Assembly (NCBI RefSeq): GCF_963422335.1
Contig: NZ_OY729424.1
Location: 558,001-622,000, forward strand
Reading direction: 5' to 3'
DNA from: an uncultured Roseateles sp.
GTDB lineage: Bacteria > Pseudomonadota > Gammaproteobacteria > Burkholderiales > Burkholderiaceae_C
DNA: 64,000 nucleotides
A model generated the notes under the pieces. It worked only from the letters and a program-made list of their open reading frames with translations, was not told the origin of the DNA and ran no database searches. Position 1 is the first letter of the stretch, and each line of letters starts with the position of its first letter. Positions 41,171-49,154 of the stretch are shown here, piece after piece. The translations under genes were made by a program, and so were the position numbers.

Positions 41171-41503
41171 ATGCTCATCGTCAACCATGCCGTCCTGCCC
41201 GTGGAGCCGCATCCCGGCTGGCACAGCCAGTGCGTGGCCGGCCCGGCCCTGGGCTGCGCCGGCTTCGAGGTGCGCCAGATCGAACTCGAGGCCTGGGCCA
41301 GCGCGGATCTGAGCGTGCATGCCGGCGAGCGCGTGTTGCTGGTGCAGGCCGGCAGCGGCAAGCAGCGGCTGGACGGCCAGCCGCAGGACTTCCACGCCCC
41401 CTGCACCCTGCATGTGCCGGCGCGGGCGCGGCATCAGCTGTGCAACTGCGGCGCCACGCCGCTGCGGGTGATCGAGATCCGCGCGGTGGCCGACTGCCGA
41501 TGA
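41171..41503 (+). CDS. Small cupin-like protein
   Basis: This 110-aa protein has a cupin-like rhythm: GFEVRQIELEAWASADLSVHAGERVLLVQAGSGK, then LHVPARARHQLCNCG and LRVIEIRAV. The His in ARARHQ and the Glu upstream could take the metal-ligand positions, but not all cupin ligands are obvious. The ATG is at 41171; the same frame is open far upstream in GC-rich DNA that belongs to the LuxR gene's opposite reading. Function unknown. Confidence 0.6.
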   Translation: MLIVNHAVLPVEPHPGWHSQCVAGPALGCAGFEVRQIELEAWASADLSVHAGERVLLVQAGSGKQRLDGQPQDFHAPCTLHVPARARHQLCNCGATPLRVIEIRAVADCR

Positions 41504-41544
41504 GGCCCGGCCTCGGCCCGCGGCTGCGTCTCCTGCCGCACCGG

Positions 41545-41895
41545 TCACACACTCATCAACATCTCGAAGCCGCCGTAGATCAGGCGCTTGCCATCGAAAG
41601 GCGGGGTCTGCCCCGACTGCATGCGCGGGTCGGCCATCATCTTGGCCCAGCCCGCGTCGCGCACCTGGCGCGAGGGCCAGGTGACCCATGAGAACACCAC
41701 GCTCTCGTTGTCCTCGCGCTTGACGGCCATGGTGAACGAGGTCAGCTTGCCCTCGGGCACATCGTCGCCCCAGCATTCGACGACGCTCAGCGCGCCACAC
41801 TCCTTGAACAGCGGGGCCATCATGGCGGCATGCGCGCGGTAGGCCTCCTTGTTGGCGGTAGGTACGGCGGCCACGAATCCATCGACATAGCTCAT
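41545..41895 (-). CDS. DUF1428 family protein
   Basis: This 116-aa protein starts MSYVDGFVAAVPTANKEAYR and contains ECWGDDVPEGKLTSF, VVFSWVTWPSRQVRDAGWAKMMAD and MPFDGKRLIYGGFE-type segments (here PPFDGKRLIYGGFE), the complete DUF1428 signature. The family has a dimeric alpha/beta-barrel (ABM-like) fold and no known reaction. The start at 41895 follows GGAGACC on the minus strand. It is probably monocistronic. Confidence 0.88.
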   Translation of the reverse strand: MSYVDGFVAAVPTANKEAYRAHAAMMAPLFKECGALSVVECWGDDVPEGKLTSFTMAVKREDNESVVFSWVTWPSRQVRDAGWAKMMADPRMQSGQTPPFDGKRLIYGGFEMLMSV

Positions 41896-41995
41896 TGCGG
41901 TCTCCTCTGCACGGGTTGTTGAAGGGCAGGCAACAGGCATGCCCGCAGACACACGACGAACAGGGCGGGCCGAATTCGACGGCCCGCCGAAGAAA

Positions 41996-42991
41996 TCAAT
42001 CCGGCTTGATCTTGGCCCGCGCGATCACCGGTTTCCAGCGCAGTTGCTCCTGATCGATGAAGCGGGCGAACTCTGGCGCGGTACTGCCAACAACGATGGC
42101 AGCCTCGCTCTCCAGCAGCTTGACCGCCGCGGGCTCCTTGATGGCACGGGCCGCCGCCAGCGCGAGCTTGTCGGCATGGGCCTGGGGCAGCGAGGCGGGC
42201 GCCAGCAGGCCGTACCACTGCGTCATCTCGAAGCCGGGGAAGCCCTGCTCGGCCACCGTGGGCACATCGGGCAGCTGGGCCAGGCGCTGACTGGTGCCGG
42301 TGGCGATGCAGCGCAGCTTGCCGGTCTTGATGAACTGCATCACCGCCGGCGCGCCGACGGCCGCGGCGTCCAGCCGCCCGCCCATCAGATCGGTCAGCTG
42401 CGGACCTGTCCCGCGATAGGGCACGTGGAGCACGAAGATGCCGCTTTCCATCTTCAGGTACTCAAAGGCCAGGTGGCCGGCGCTGCCGTTGCCCGCCGAG
42501 CCATAGTTCAGCTGCCCCGGCCTGGACTTGGCCAGCGCGATGAACTCCTTCAGGTTCTTCACCGGCAGATCGGGCCGCACCACGTAGAGGCTGGGCACCT
42601 TGGACAGCAGCGAGATCGGCCTGAAGGCCTTGTTGCCCTCGTAGGGCAGCTTGTCGAAGATGAAGGGGTTCACCGCCAGGGTCCCGATATGGCCCAGGAT
42701 CACAGTGTGCTGGTCATCGGCGCGGGCGACCTCGCCCATCGCCACATTGCCGGCCGCGCCGGGCTTGTTGTCCACGAACACGCTCTGGCCCAGCAGCTTG
42801 GACAGCTCGACGGCCGTGGCCCGCGCCACGATCTCGGAACTGCCACCAGGGGCAAACGGCACGACGAAGCGCACCGACTTGCTGGGCCAGGCGGCCTGGG
42901 CACGGGCCACCAGTGGAAACAGCGCGGCCACCGCAGTGGCGGCACTACCGAGGCGAAGCGCCTTGCGACGTGACAGATGAAGTTCGATCAT
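41996..42991 (-). CDS. Bug/TctC-type tripartite tricarboxylate transporter binding protein
   Basis: This 331-aa protein has a twin-arginine-like signal (SRRKALRLGSAATAVAALFPLVARAQA) and the Bug signatures: SVRFVVPFAPGGSSEIVAR, VFVDNKPGAAGNVAMGEVA and YGSAGNGSAGHLAFEYLK. Such periplasmic proteins bind carboxylates or amides. In Burkholderiales most are orphans without TctA/TctB genes, as here. The ligand is unknown. The start at 42991 was chosen for the signal peptide; the frame extends upstream. Confidence 0.88.
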   Translation of the reverse strand: MIELHLSRRKALRLGSAATAVAALFPLVARAQAAWPSKSVRFVVPFAPGGSSEIVARATAVELSKLLGQSVFVDNKPGAAGNVAMGEVARADDQHTVILGHIGTLAVNPFIFDKLPYEGNKAFRPISLLSKVPSLYVVRPDLPVKNLKEFIALAKSRPGQLNYGSAGNGSAGHLAFEYLKMESGIFVLHVPYRGTGPQLTDLMGGRLDAAAVGAPAVMQFIKTGKLRCIATGTSQRLAQLPDVPTVAEQGFPGFEMTQWYGLLAPASLPQAHADKLALAAARAIKEPAAVKLLESEAAIVVGSTAPEFARFIDQEQLRWKPVIARAKIKPD

Positions 42992-43135
42992 GGAACGGTC
43001 CTGGCTTGTGTTGGCAGCGGCATATTCGCACGCCCGGCGCACCTGGGCTGCAGGCAATCTCCAGGCCTGCTCGCGGTTTCAACGACAATAGCGCCGCCCG
43101 AGATGGTCGGGCATCACTTGAGAAAAGACTCTGGA

Positions 43136-43528
43136 ATGAACAAGACCGAACTGATTGAACACCTGGCCACCAAGCATGCGCTGACCAAGGCCGAAGCCGG
43201 CCGCATCCTCGAGACGCTGCTGGACGCCGTCGTCACCACGGTGAAAAAGGGCGGCGCAGTTGCCATCCCTGGCTTTGGTTCGTTCAAGCAGCACGCACGT
43301 GCCGCCCGTTCGGGCGTGAACCCCAGCACCGGCGCCAAGATCAAGATCGCCGCCGCCAAGCTGCCCAAGTTCACCCCGGGCGCCACCTTCAAGGCTGCCG
43401 TTGATCCCAAGGCTGCTGCGCGCAAGGCCGCCAAGGTCGCCGCCGCTCCGGCCAAGGCTGCCAAGCCCGCCGCCAAGGCTGCTGCAAAGCCGGCTGCCAA
43501 GGCTGCCGTCAAGAAGGCCAAGAAGTAA
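43136..43528 (+). CDS. HU-family DNA-binding protein with Ala/Lys/Pro-rich tail
   Basis: This 130-aa protein has a full HU domain (residues 1-90: MNKTELIEHLATKHALTKAEA, GGAVAIPGFGSFKQHARAAR, GVNPSTGAKIKIAAAKLPKF) followed by a 40-residue tail of Ala, Lys and Pro (PAKAAKPAAKAAAKPAAKAA). The tail resembles histone H1 and is common in HU-like proteins of Burkholderiales. It should bind and compact DNA non-specifically. A clear intrinsic terminator follows. Confidence 0.92.
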   Translation: MNKTELIEHLATKHALTKAEAGRILETLLDAVVTTVKKGGAVAIPGFGSFKQHARAARSGVNPSTGAKIKIAAAKLPKFTPGATFKAAVDPKAAARKAAKVAAAPAKAAKPAAKAAAKPAAKAAVKKAKK

Positions 43529-43550
43529 GCAGGGTTCATCCCTGCAGCGA

Positions 43551-43586
43551 AGCCGGCGTCCGCAAGGATGGCCGGCTTTTTCTTTG
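43551..43586 (+). terminator. Intrinsic terminator after the HU gene
   Basis: AGCCGGC (43551-43557) pairs with GCCGGCT (43571-43577), and the downstream arm runs into TTTTTCTTT. The 13-base loop is moderately long. It is placed 22 bases after the HU stop codon. Confidence 0.85.
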
Positions 43587-43794
43587 TTCTTCGCTGATGC
43601 GCGGGGATGCGGATACTGGCGAGACTCGTGGCGCGGGCGCACGTTGTTGCTCCGTGTCCCCCGGCCGCGCTGCGGCCTCCTCCTCTACCTGCGCAACAGC
43701 GCACGCCCGCACCCCGAGTCTGGGCACCGCCGTCGCCGTGCGTTGCAGAGCGACGATGTGGCACAGTGCTCCCCTCACTAAAGGATCAAGCCCC

Positions 43795-44874
43795 GTGGCA
43801 AGCAGAGCAGGTTCAGCACCGACGATTGTGGATGTGGCCGCACAGGCCGGCGTGTCGATCAAGACGGTGTCGCGGGTGCTCAATCACGAGCCCGGCGTGC
43901 AGGAGGCCACGCGCGAGCAGGTGCTCAAGGTGGTGGCGGCGCTGAAATACCGGCCCAAGCTCTCGGCGCGCAGCCTGGCCGGTGCGCGCTCCTTCCTGAT
44001 CGGACTGCTGTATTACGATCCCAGCGCGGCCTTTGTGGCCGGCGTGCAGAAGGGGGCCACGCTTCGCTGCCGCGAGGCCGGCTACCACCTGGTGGTGGAG
44101 TCGCTGCACAATGATGCGGCCGATATCGACCAACAGGTCGAGCGCATGGTCTCGGCGCTGCGCCCCGATGGCATGGTGCTGACGCCACCGCTTTGCGACA
44201 ACCCCAAGGTGCTGAAGGCGCTGCGCGACAGCCAGACGCCCTGCGTGCTGATGTCACCCGGTCGTCAGGTCAAGGGCCAGCCCAGCGTCTGCATGGACGA
44301 TGTGCATGCGGCCGAGGAGGTGACCAATCTCTTGATCAGCCTGGGCCACGAACGCATTGCCTTCATCAAGGGCGCAACCGATCAGGCGGCCTCGGCGCGG
44401 CGCTACCAGGGCTTCGCGAACGCGATGCGCGCCCACGGGCTGAGTGTCGATGCCGAGCTGGTGCACCAGGGCGACTTCACCTTCAAGACCGGCGTCGAGG
44501 GTGCGCACCAGTTGCTGAGCCGGCGCGTGCGGCCCACGGCCGTGTTCGCCAGCAATGACGATATGGCGCTGGGCGTGCTCGCCGCGGCGCAGCGCCTGGG
44601 TCTGGCCGTGCCGGCCGATCTGTCGATTGCCGGCTTCGATGATTCACCGGCCGCCGGCCTGGTCTGGCCGCCGCTGACCACGGTGCGCCAGCCGGTGGAC
44701 CAGATGGCACGCACCGCCGTCGAGATGCTGATAGGCGCGAACCGCAGCGATGCCGAGCCCCCGACCGAGGCCAGCCTGCACCGCGTGCTGCCCTACGAGC
44801 TGGTGGTGCGCGACTCGACCAGCGCGCCGTTTGATCGCCCGGCACGTGTGGCCGGCAAGGCCCGCAAACGCTAA
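43795..44874 (+). CDS. LacI family transcriptional regulator
   Basis: This 359-aa protein starts at GTG 43795, nine bases after AAGGA; an in-frame ATG at 43756 is also possible. It has the LacI helix-turn-helix (TIVDVAAQAGVSIKTVSRVLN, about residues 9-29) and a periplasmic-binding-protein-like effector domain with VFASNDDMALGVL and IAGFDDSP. It ends convergently with the halogenase-like gene (4-base overlap). The palindromes upstream of the TonB receptor gene are its likely operators, making it the local sugar-responsive repressor of the beta-glucoside locus. Confidence 0.9.
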   Translation: MASRAGSAPTIVDVAAQAGVSIKTVSRVLNHEPGVQEATREQVLKVVAALKYRPKLSARSLAGARSFLIGLLYYDPSAAFVAGVQKGATLRCREAGYHLVVESLHNDAADIDQQVERMVSALRPDGMVLTPPLCDNPKVLKALRDSQTPCVLMSPGRQVKGQPSVCMDDVHAAEEVTNLLISLGHERIAFIKGATDQAASARRYQGFANAMRAHGLSVDAELVHQGDFTFKTGVEGAHQLLSRRVRPTAVFASNDDMALGVLAAAQRLGLAVPADLSIAGFDDSPAAGLVWPPLTTVRQPVDQMARTAVEMLIGANRSDAEPPTEASLHRVLPYELVVRDSTSAPFDRPARVAGKARKR

Positions 44875-46415
44875 ACCGCCGCGCGTGCGCACATGCGCTC
44901 GACCAGCGCGCGGTGCGTAGGCAAGTCGGTCAGCGCGTGCTCGCCCAGCTGCCGGATCATCTGGAACTCCTTGCGCGCGTCATCGATGCGCGGATAGGCG
45001 GCGCGGCTCGCGCCGATGTCGCAGCCGAACTCCATGCCATGCAGCACGTACTGCCAGCTCGAGGGCGGGTACATCTCCAGGTCGGTGACGAAGTCCAGCC
45101 GGTGCGGCGGCCGGCAGCGCCACATCGCCAGCTTCTCGCGCAGCGAGTCGGGCACCGAGCGCGGGTCGGCGTTGTCGCGCCAGAAGGCGGTGTCGGTACG
45201 CTGCGTCAGGCAGTAATGCATCTTGACGAAGTCGACGATGCGCTCGTAGCGCGCCTTCATCATCTCGTTGAACTGCCGGGCCGCCGGCGCGGTGTTGCCA
45301 TCGGCTGGGAACAGAAAGCCGACCAGATAGGCAGCCGTTTCGATCAGGCCTATGCCCGATGATTCGAGGGGCTCCAGGAAACCCCCGCTCAGGCCCACGG
45401 CCACGCAGTTCTTCACCCACTGCACCTCGCGGTAGCCGACATTGAGCTTCAGGAGCCGCGGGCTCAGCGTCTCGGCGGCCGGGCCGATGTAGCCGCGCAG
45501 CACGTCCTCGGCGCGGCCATCGTCGGTGTGGCGGCTGGAGTAGACGTAGCCCACGCCACGGCGCTGCTGCAGGCCGATGTCCCAGGTCCAGCCGGCCTCG
45601 TGGGCGGTGGAGATGGTGTAGGAAGCAATCGGCCGGTCGGGCCGCTCGTAGGGCACTTGCACGGCCACCGCGCGGTCGACGAACAGCTGGTCGTCGATAT
45701 TGCGGAACGGCGAGCCCAGCGCCGTGCCGATCAGCGCGGCGCGAAAGCCGGTGCAGTCGATGTAAAGGTCGGCGGTGAGCGAGCCATGCTCGCGCGTCAC
45801 GACCGCGCCTATCGCACCGTCCTCGGCCAGCTCGACCCGCTCCACCGTGCCTATCAGCTGCTTCACGCCCAGCGACTGGCCGTGTTCGCACAGCAGCGCG
45901 GCAAAGCGGCCGGCGTCGAAGTGATAGGCATAGTTGAGCGGGCCGATGAAGTCCGCATCGGTGATGCGCTTCGGGCCATGCGAGGCATCGGCCACGCGCT
46001 TCTGCAAGGTCGCCGCCTCGGCAAACTGTGCGTCGCCTCCCGCTGCGCCGAGCAGCCAGTAGGGCAGCAGCTCAGGCCCGCCGGGACGCTGGCTGGGTGC
46101 GCTGAACGGGTGGAAGTAGTGGTCGTGGCCGGCAGTGCCGGGCGGCCGCACCCAGTGGTCGAAGCGTATGCCCTGCTTGAAGGTGGCATTGCAGGCGCGG
46201 ATGAAGCGCGCTTCGTCAATGCCAATGGCCGCCAGCGTGCCCTTGATCGACGGGAAGGTGCCCTCGCCGACGCCGATGATGCCGATCTCGCTGGACTCGA
46301 TCAGCCTGATGCGCACCCCGCCTGCGGCCGTACCCAGCGTCTTGGCCAGAAAGGCGGCGGTCAGCCAGCCGGCGGTGCCGCCACCGACGATCAGGACCTC
46401 TTGGATGGGCTTCAT
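44871..46415 (-). CDS. Tryptophan-halogenase-like flavoprotein
   Basis: This 514-aa protein has the FAD-binding GGGTAGWLTAAFL (residues about 9-21) and the catalytic-lysine region GEGTFPSIKGT, as in flavin-dependent tryptophan halogenases (PrnA-like). The halogenase fingerprint WxWxIP reads WTWDIG here, so the last Pro is replaced by Gly. In Caulobacter- and Xanthomonas-type sugar loci such proteins often sit beside TonB receptors, with no known halogenation product. The start at 46415 was chosen before MKPIQEVLIVGGG; the open frame continues upstream through the operators. It is divergent from the receptor gene. Confidence 0.85.
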   Translation of the reverse strand: MKPIQEVLIVGGGTAGWLTAAFLAKTLGTAAGGVRIRLIESSEIGIIGVGEGTFPSIKGTLAAIGIDEARFIRACNATFKQGIRFDHWVRPPGTAGHDHYFHPFSAPSQRPGGPELLPYWLLGAAGGDAQFAEAATLQKRVADASHGPKRITDADFIGPLNYAYHFDAGRFAALLCEHGQSLGVKQLIGTVERVELAEDGAIGAVVTREHGSLTADLYIDCTGFRAALIGTALGSPFRNIDDQLFVDRAVAVQVPYERPDRPIASYTISTAHEAGWTWDIGLQQRRGVGYVYSSRHTDDGRAEDVLRGYIGPAAETLSPRLLKLNVGYREVQWVKNCVAVGLSGGFLEPLESSGIGLIETAAYLVGFLFPADGNTAPAARQFNEMMKARYERIVDFVKMHYCLTQRTDTAFWRDNADPRSVPDSLREKLAMWRCRPPHRLDFVTDLEMYPPSSWQYVLHGMEFGCDIGASRAAYPRIDDARKEFQMIRQLGEHALTDLPTHRALVERMCARAAV

Positions 46416-46504
46416 GCGTTTCACCTTTTTCGAAACAAACCATAGCGGACACTGCTGCAACTGTAGTGTTGCCTGGCCCTTCTGAATCGCCGGACTAGGG
46501 AAAA

Positions 46505-46518
46505 CGACAACGTTGTCA
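46505..46518. promoter_or_regulatory. LacI-type operator 1
   Basis: The 12-bp palindrome GACAACGTTGTC lies at 46506-46517, 90 bases upstream of the halogenase start. It is identical to the core of the second site and has the central CG of LacI-family operators. The two centres are 34 bp apart, about three helical turns. Confidence 0.8.
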
Positions 46519-46537
46519 TTTTTCAGCACAAAGTCAA

Positions 46538-46566
46538 TTGACAACGTTGTCATTGGCTGATTACCA
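46538..46566 (+). promoter_or_regulatory. LacI-type operator 2 with overlapping -35 box
   Basis: TGACAACGTTGTCA (46539-46552) is a perfect 14-bp palindrome. TTGACA (46538-46543), a perfect -35 hexamer, overlaps it, so a bound regulator would block RNA polymerase. A -10 box at the proper distance (around 46561) is poor. The site lies 114 bases upstream of the TonB receptor start. Confidence 0.78.
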
Positions 46567-46665
46567 TCCGCCCCGGATCATGAGAAAACTCGCCGCATCA
46601 GGCGAACAAGACCGACAACAGGTCAAACGCTGGGTGCCATGCGCCCATCCACAACAGGAGACAAC

Positions 46666-49068
46666 ATGACGACTCGCTCACCCAAGCCCCGGATGTTTCT
46701 GGGCACGCCCGTCCAGCTGGCCGTGATCACGCTGATGGCCGGCGCCGGCTCGGTCTACGCGCAGACGGCTCCGGCCGAGGGCTCGGCGGCCGATCCCACC
46801 AAGCTGCCTGTGGTCACCGTGACGGCCACCAAGAAGACGACCTCGCTGCAGAAGACCCCGGTGGCCGTGACGGCCGTCACCGCATCGGCGCTGGAAGACG
46901 CCCACGCCCAGACCCTGCTCGACGTCTTCAACCTGGTGCCCAGCCTGCAGGGCACGGGCCAGGGTGACCATGGCATCGTCAGCATCACCCTGCGCGGCAT
47001 CGGCAATGACAGCGCCAAGACCGAGTACGCCGACCCCGAGGTTGCGCTGTTCGTCGATGGCGTGTTCTCGCCGCGGCCCGAGGGTGCCTCCACCCTGCTG
47101 TTCGACCTGGACGGCCTGGAAGTGCTGCGCGGCCCGCAGGGCACTCTGTGGGGTCGCAACTCCACCGTTGGCACCATCAATCTGAAGACCGCCAAGCCGA
47201 TGCTGAAGAGCCAGGCCGGCTATTTCGAGGCTGGCGTGGGCAGCTTCAACCGTCTGGGCGGGCGCGGCGCGGTCAACATCCCGATCAGCGACACGCTGGC
47301 GATGCGCTTTGCATTCGTCCACGAGCAGCATGACGGCTATGTGGACTATCAGCACTCGCCCCAGCTCTCGCTGGCCAGCCAGCAGGCCGCCTACGCCGCC
47401 GGCAACGGCGGCAGCCTGACCGGCTTCCAGGCACTGAACCCGAACCTGTTCGTGCAGGGTGGGCCGAAGTACAACGCACAGAACCAGAGTGCAGCGCGCG
47501 TCAGCTTCCTGTTCAAGCCCTCCAGCGAGCTGCGCTGGGACCTGTCGCTCGAGCAGTTCCGCGACCGCGGCACGCCGTCCATGAGCGTGATGCAGACGCC
47601 CCGCGCCGGTGAGAAGTTCTGGTCCGCATTGATAGACACGGCGCCCTCGCTGTCACGCGACTCCACCGCCGTGCGCAGCCGCGTCGAGTACGACTTCAAC
47701 GACATGAGCCTGGCCTACGTGGCAGGCATCGGTCGCTTCAAGGGATCGGGCACCTACGACCAGGATCTGGGCGTGCAGATACCGACCAGCTTCACCACCG
47801 GCGCCAATCACCAGGAAGACAACACCGTCTGGTCCAAGTACAACAACTACAGCCATGAGTTGACCCTGCAGTCGACCGGCAAGAAGAACCTGGACTGGCT
47901 GCTGGGCCTGTACTACGCGGCCGAGGACAACGGCATCCGCTTCGACATCCCCATCATGAACGGCACCCAGCAGGGCACCGTGGGTTGGCAGGGCTCCTTC
48001 ATCCAGCCCAAGGAGACGGTGGACACCAAGGCGGTGTTCGGCCAGCTGACCTTCAACGCCAGTGACGCGCTGCACGTGACCGGTGGCGTGCGCTACACCC
48101 ACGATGACCGCAAGAACATCGGCGGCCGCGGCTGGTTCTGGGCCTATGACGCTACCGTGCCCCAGGTGCCACTGAATGCCGGCCTCGACCCCACCAAGCC
48201 GGGCAATGGCTACAACGCCGGCAATATCAACGACGCGCACTACACCGGCAGCAAGAGCACCTATCTGCTGCGCGCCAACTACGACCTGAGCCGGGACATG
48301 ATGGCCTATGCCAGCATCTCCACCGGCTACAAGTCGGGCGGCTCGGGCGACGGCGGCCTGCACTACGGCCCCGAGACCCTGACCAATTACGAAGCGGGCC
48401 TGAAGAGCACGCTGATGGACGGCCGGATGACCTTCAATCTGAGCGCCTACCACATGAAGTTCAAGGACTTCCAGTTCAGCGCGCCGGTGATCGTCAACGG
48501 CAACCGCCAGTTCGCCTACAGCAATGCCGAGGGCGCCAAGGTGTCGGGGCTGGAGGCCGAGCTGGCCGCCCGCGTCGGCCAGGACGGCAAGCTCGGACTG
48601 ACCCTGTCGTACACAAAGACCAAGCTCGGGGAACTCGTTGCCGCATCGAACGACTATCAGCTGCCGGCCTGCTTCGACCCGGCGCTGGGCGGCAACTGCC
48701 TGAAGGTCACCGGCAACGAGCTGCCGCACGCGCCCAAGTTCGCGCTGCAGCTGCAGTACGAGCACACCATCAATCTCAGTGATGGCAATTCGCTGGCCCC
48801 GCGCATCAGCTACCACTACCAGACGGCGAACTGGCTGTCGGTCTTCAACCTCGGTGACGGTGACCGTCAGAAGGCTTACTCGACCGCCGATGTGGGCCTG
48901 CGCTACAGCGCCAAGAAGAACTGGTACGTCGATGCCTTCGTGCGCAATCTGTCCGACGCCAAGGTCAAGACCAGTGCCGGCAGCGCGGGCTCGTTTGCCA
49001 ATCCGATCTGGACGGCTCAGTACATCGCACCGCGCACCTTCGGCGTCAATGCGGGATACAACTTCTGA
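46666..49068 (+). CDS. TonB-dependent outer-membrane receptor
   Basis: This 800-aa protein has a signal peptide (ending GSVYAQ, about residue 29), a TonB box region near VVTVTATKK, a plug domain (TPVAVTAVTASALEDAHAQTLLDVFNLVPSLQG, GVFSPRPEGAS, LEVLRGPQGTLWGRNSTVGTINL) and a beta-barrel ending in the aromatic-terminal GVNAGYNF. The ATG at 46666 follows CAGGAG at five bases. Adjacent ABC uptake and GH1 genes suggest it imports a beta-glucoside or oligosaccharide rather than iron. Two LacI-type operators lie in its promoter region. Confidence 0.9.
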   Translation: MTTRSPKPRMFLGTPVQLAVITLMAGAGSVYAQTAPAEGSAADPTKLPVVTVTATKKTTSLQKTPVAVTAVTASALEDAHAQTLLDVFNLVPSLQGTGQGDHGIVSITLRGIGNDSAKTEYADPEVALFVDGVFSPRPEGASTLLFDLDGLEVLRGPQGTLWGRNSTVGTINLKTAKPMLKSQAGYFEAGVGSFNRLGGRGAVNIPISDTLAMRFAFVHEQHDGYVDYQHSPQLSLASQQAAYAAGNGGSLTGFQALNPNLFVQGGPKYNAQNQSAARVSFLFKPSSELRWDLSLEQFRDRGTPSMSVMQTPRAGEKFWSALIDTAPSLSRDSTAVRSRVEYDFNDMSLAYVAGIGRFKGSGTYDQDLGVQIPTSFTTGANHQEDNTVWSKYNNYSHELTLQSTGKKNLDWLLGLYYAAEDNGIRFDIPIMNGTQQGTVGWQGSFIQPKETVDTKAVFGQLTFNASDALHVTGGVRYTHDDRKNIGGRGWFWAYDATVPQVPLNAGLDPTKPGNGYNAGNINDAHYTGSKSTYLLRANYDLSRDMMAYASISTGYKSGGSGDGGLHYGPETLTNYEAGLKSTLMDGRMTFNLSAYHMKFKDFQFSAPVIVNGNRQFAYSNAEGAKVSGLEAELAARVGQDGKLGLTLSYTKTKLGELVAASNDYQLPACFDPALGGNCLKVTGNELPHAPKFALQLQYEHTINLSDGNSLAPRISYHYQTANWLSVFNLGDGDRQKAYSTADVGLRYSAKKNWYVDAFVRNLSDAKVKTSAGSAGSFANPIWTAQYIAPRTFGVNAGYNF

Positions 49069-49091
49069 GCGAGGCAAGGGATTGTGCGTAT

Positions 49092-49111
49092 GCCCGGGCT
49101 TTGGCCCGGGC
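49092..49111 (+). terminator. Stem-loop between TonB receptor and ABC genes
   Basis: GCCCGGGC (49092-49099) and GCCCGGGC (49104-49111) form a perfect eight-base-pair stem with loop TTTG. No T tract follows, so it may attenuate transcription or stabilise the upstream message rather than stop transcription fully. An inverted TTGAGG/CCTCAA pair (49129-49134, 49149-49154) lies just downstream at the next start. Confidence 0.5.
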
Positions 49112-49154
49112 CCTTGAAACCTCTCCGTTGAGGCTCTAATCCGAGGAAACCTCA

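Noticed and set aside
49092..49111. Calling the receptor-downstream stem-loop a firm intrinsic terminator
   Set aside because: No T tract follows, so only a low-confidence entry was made.
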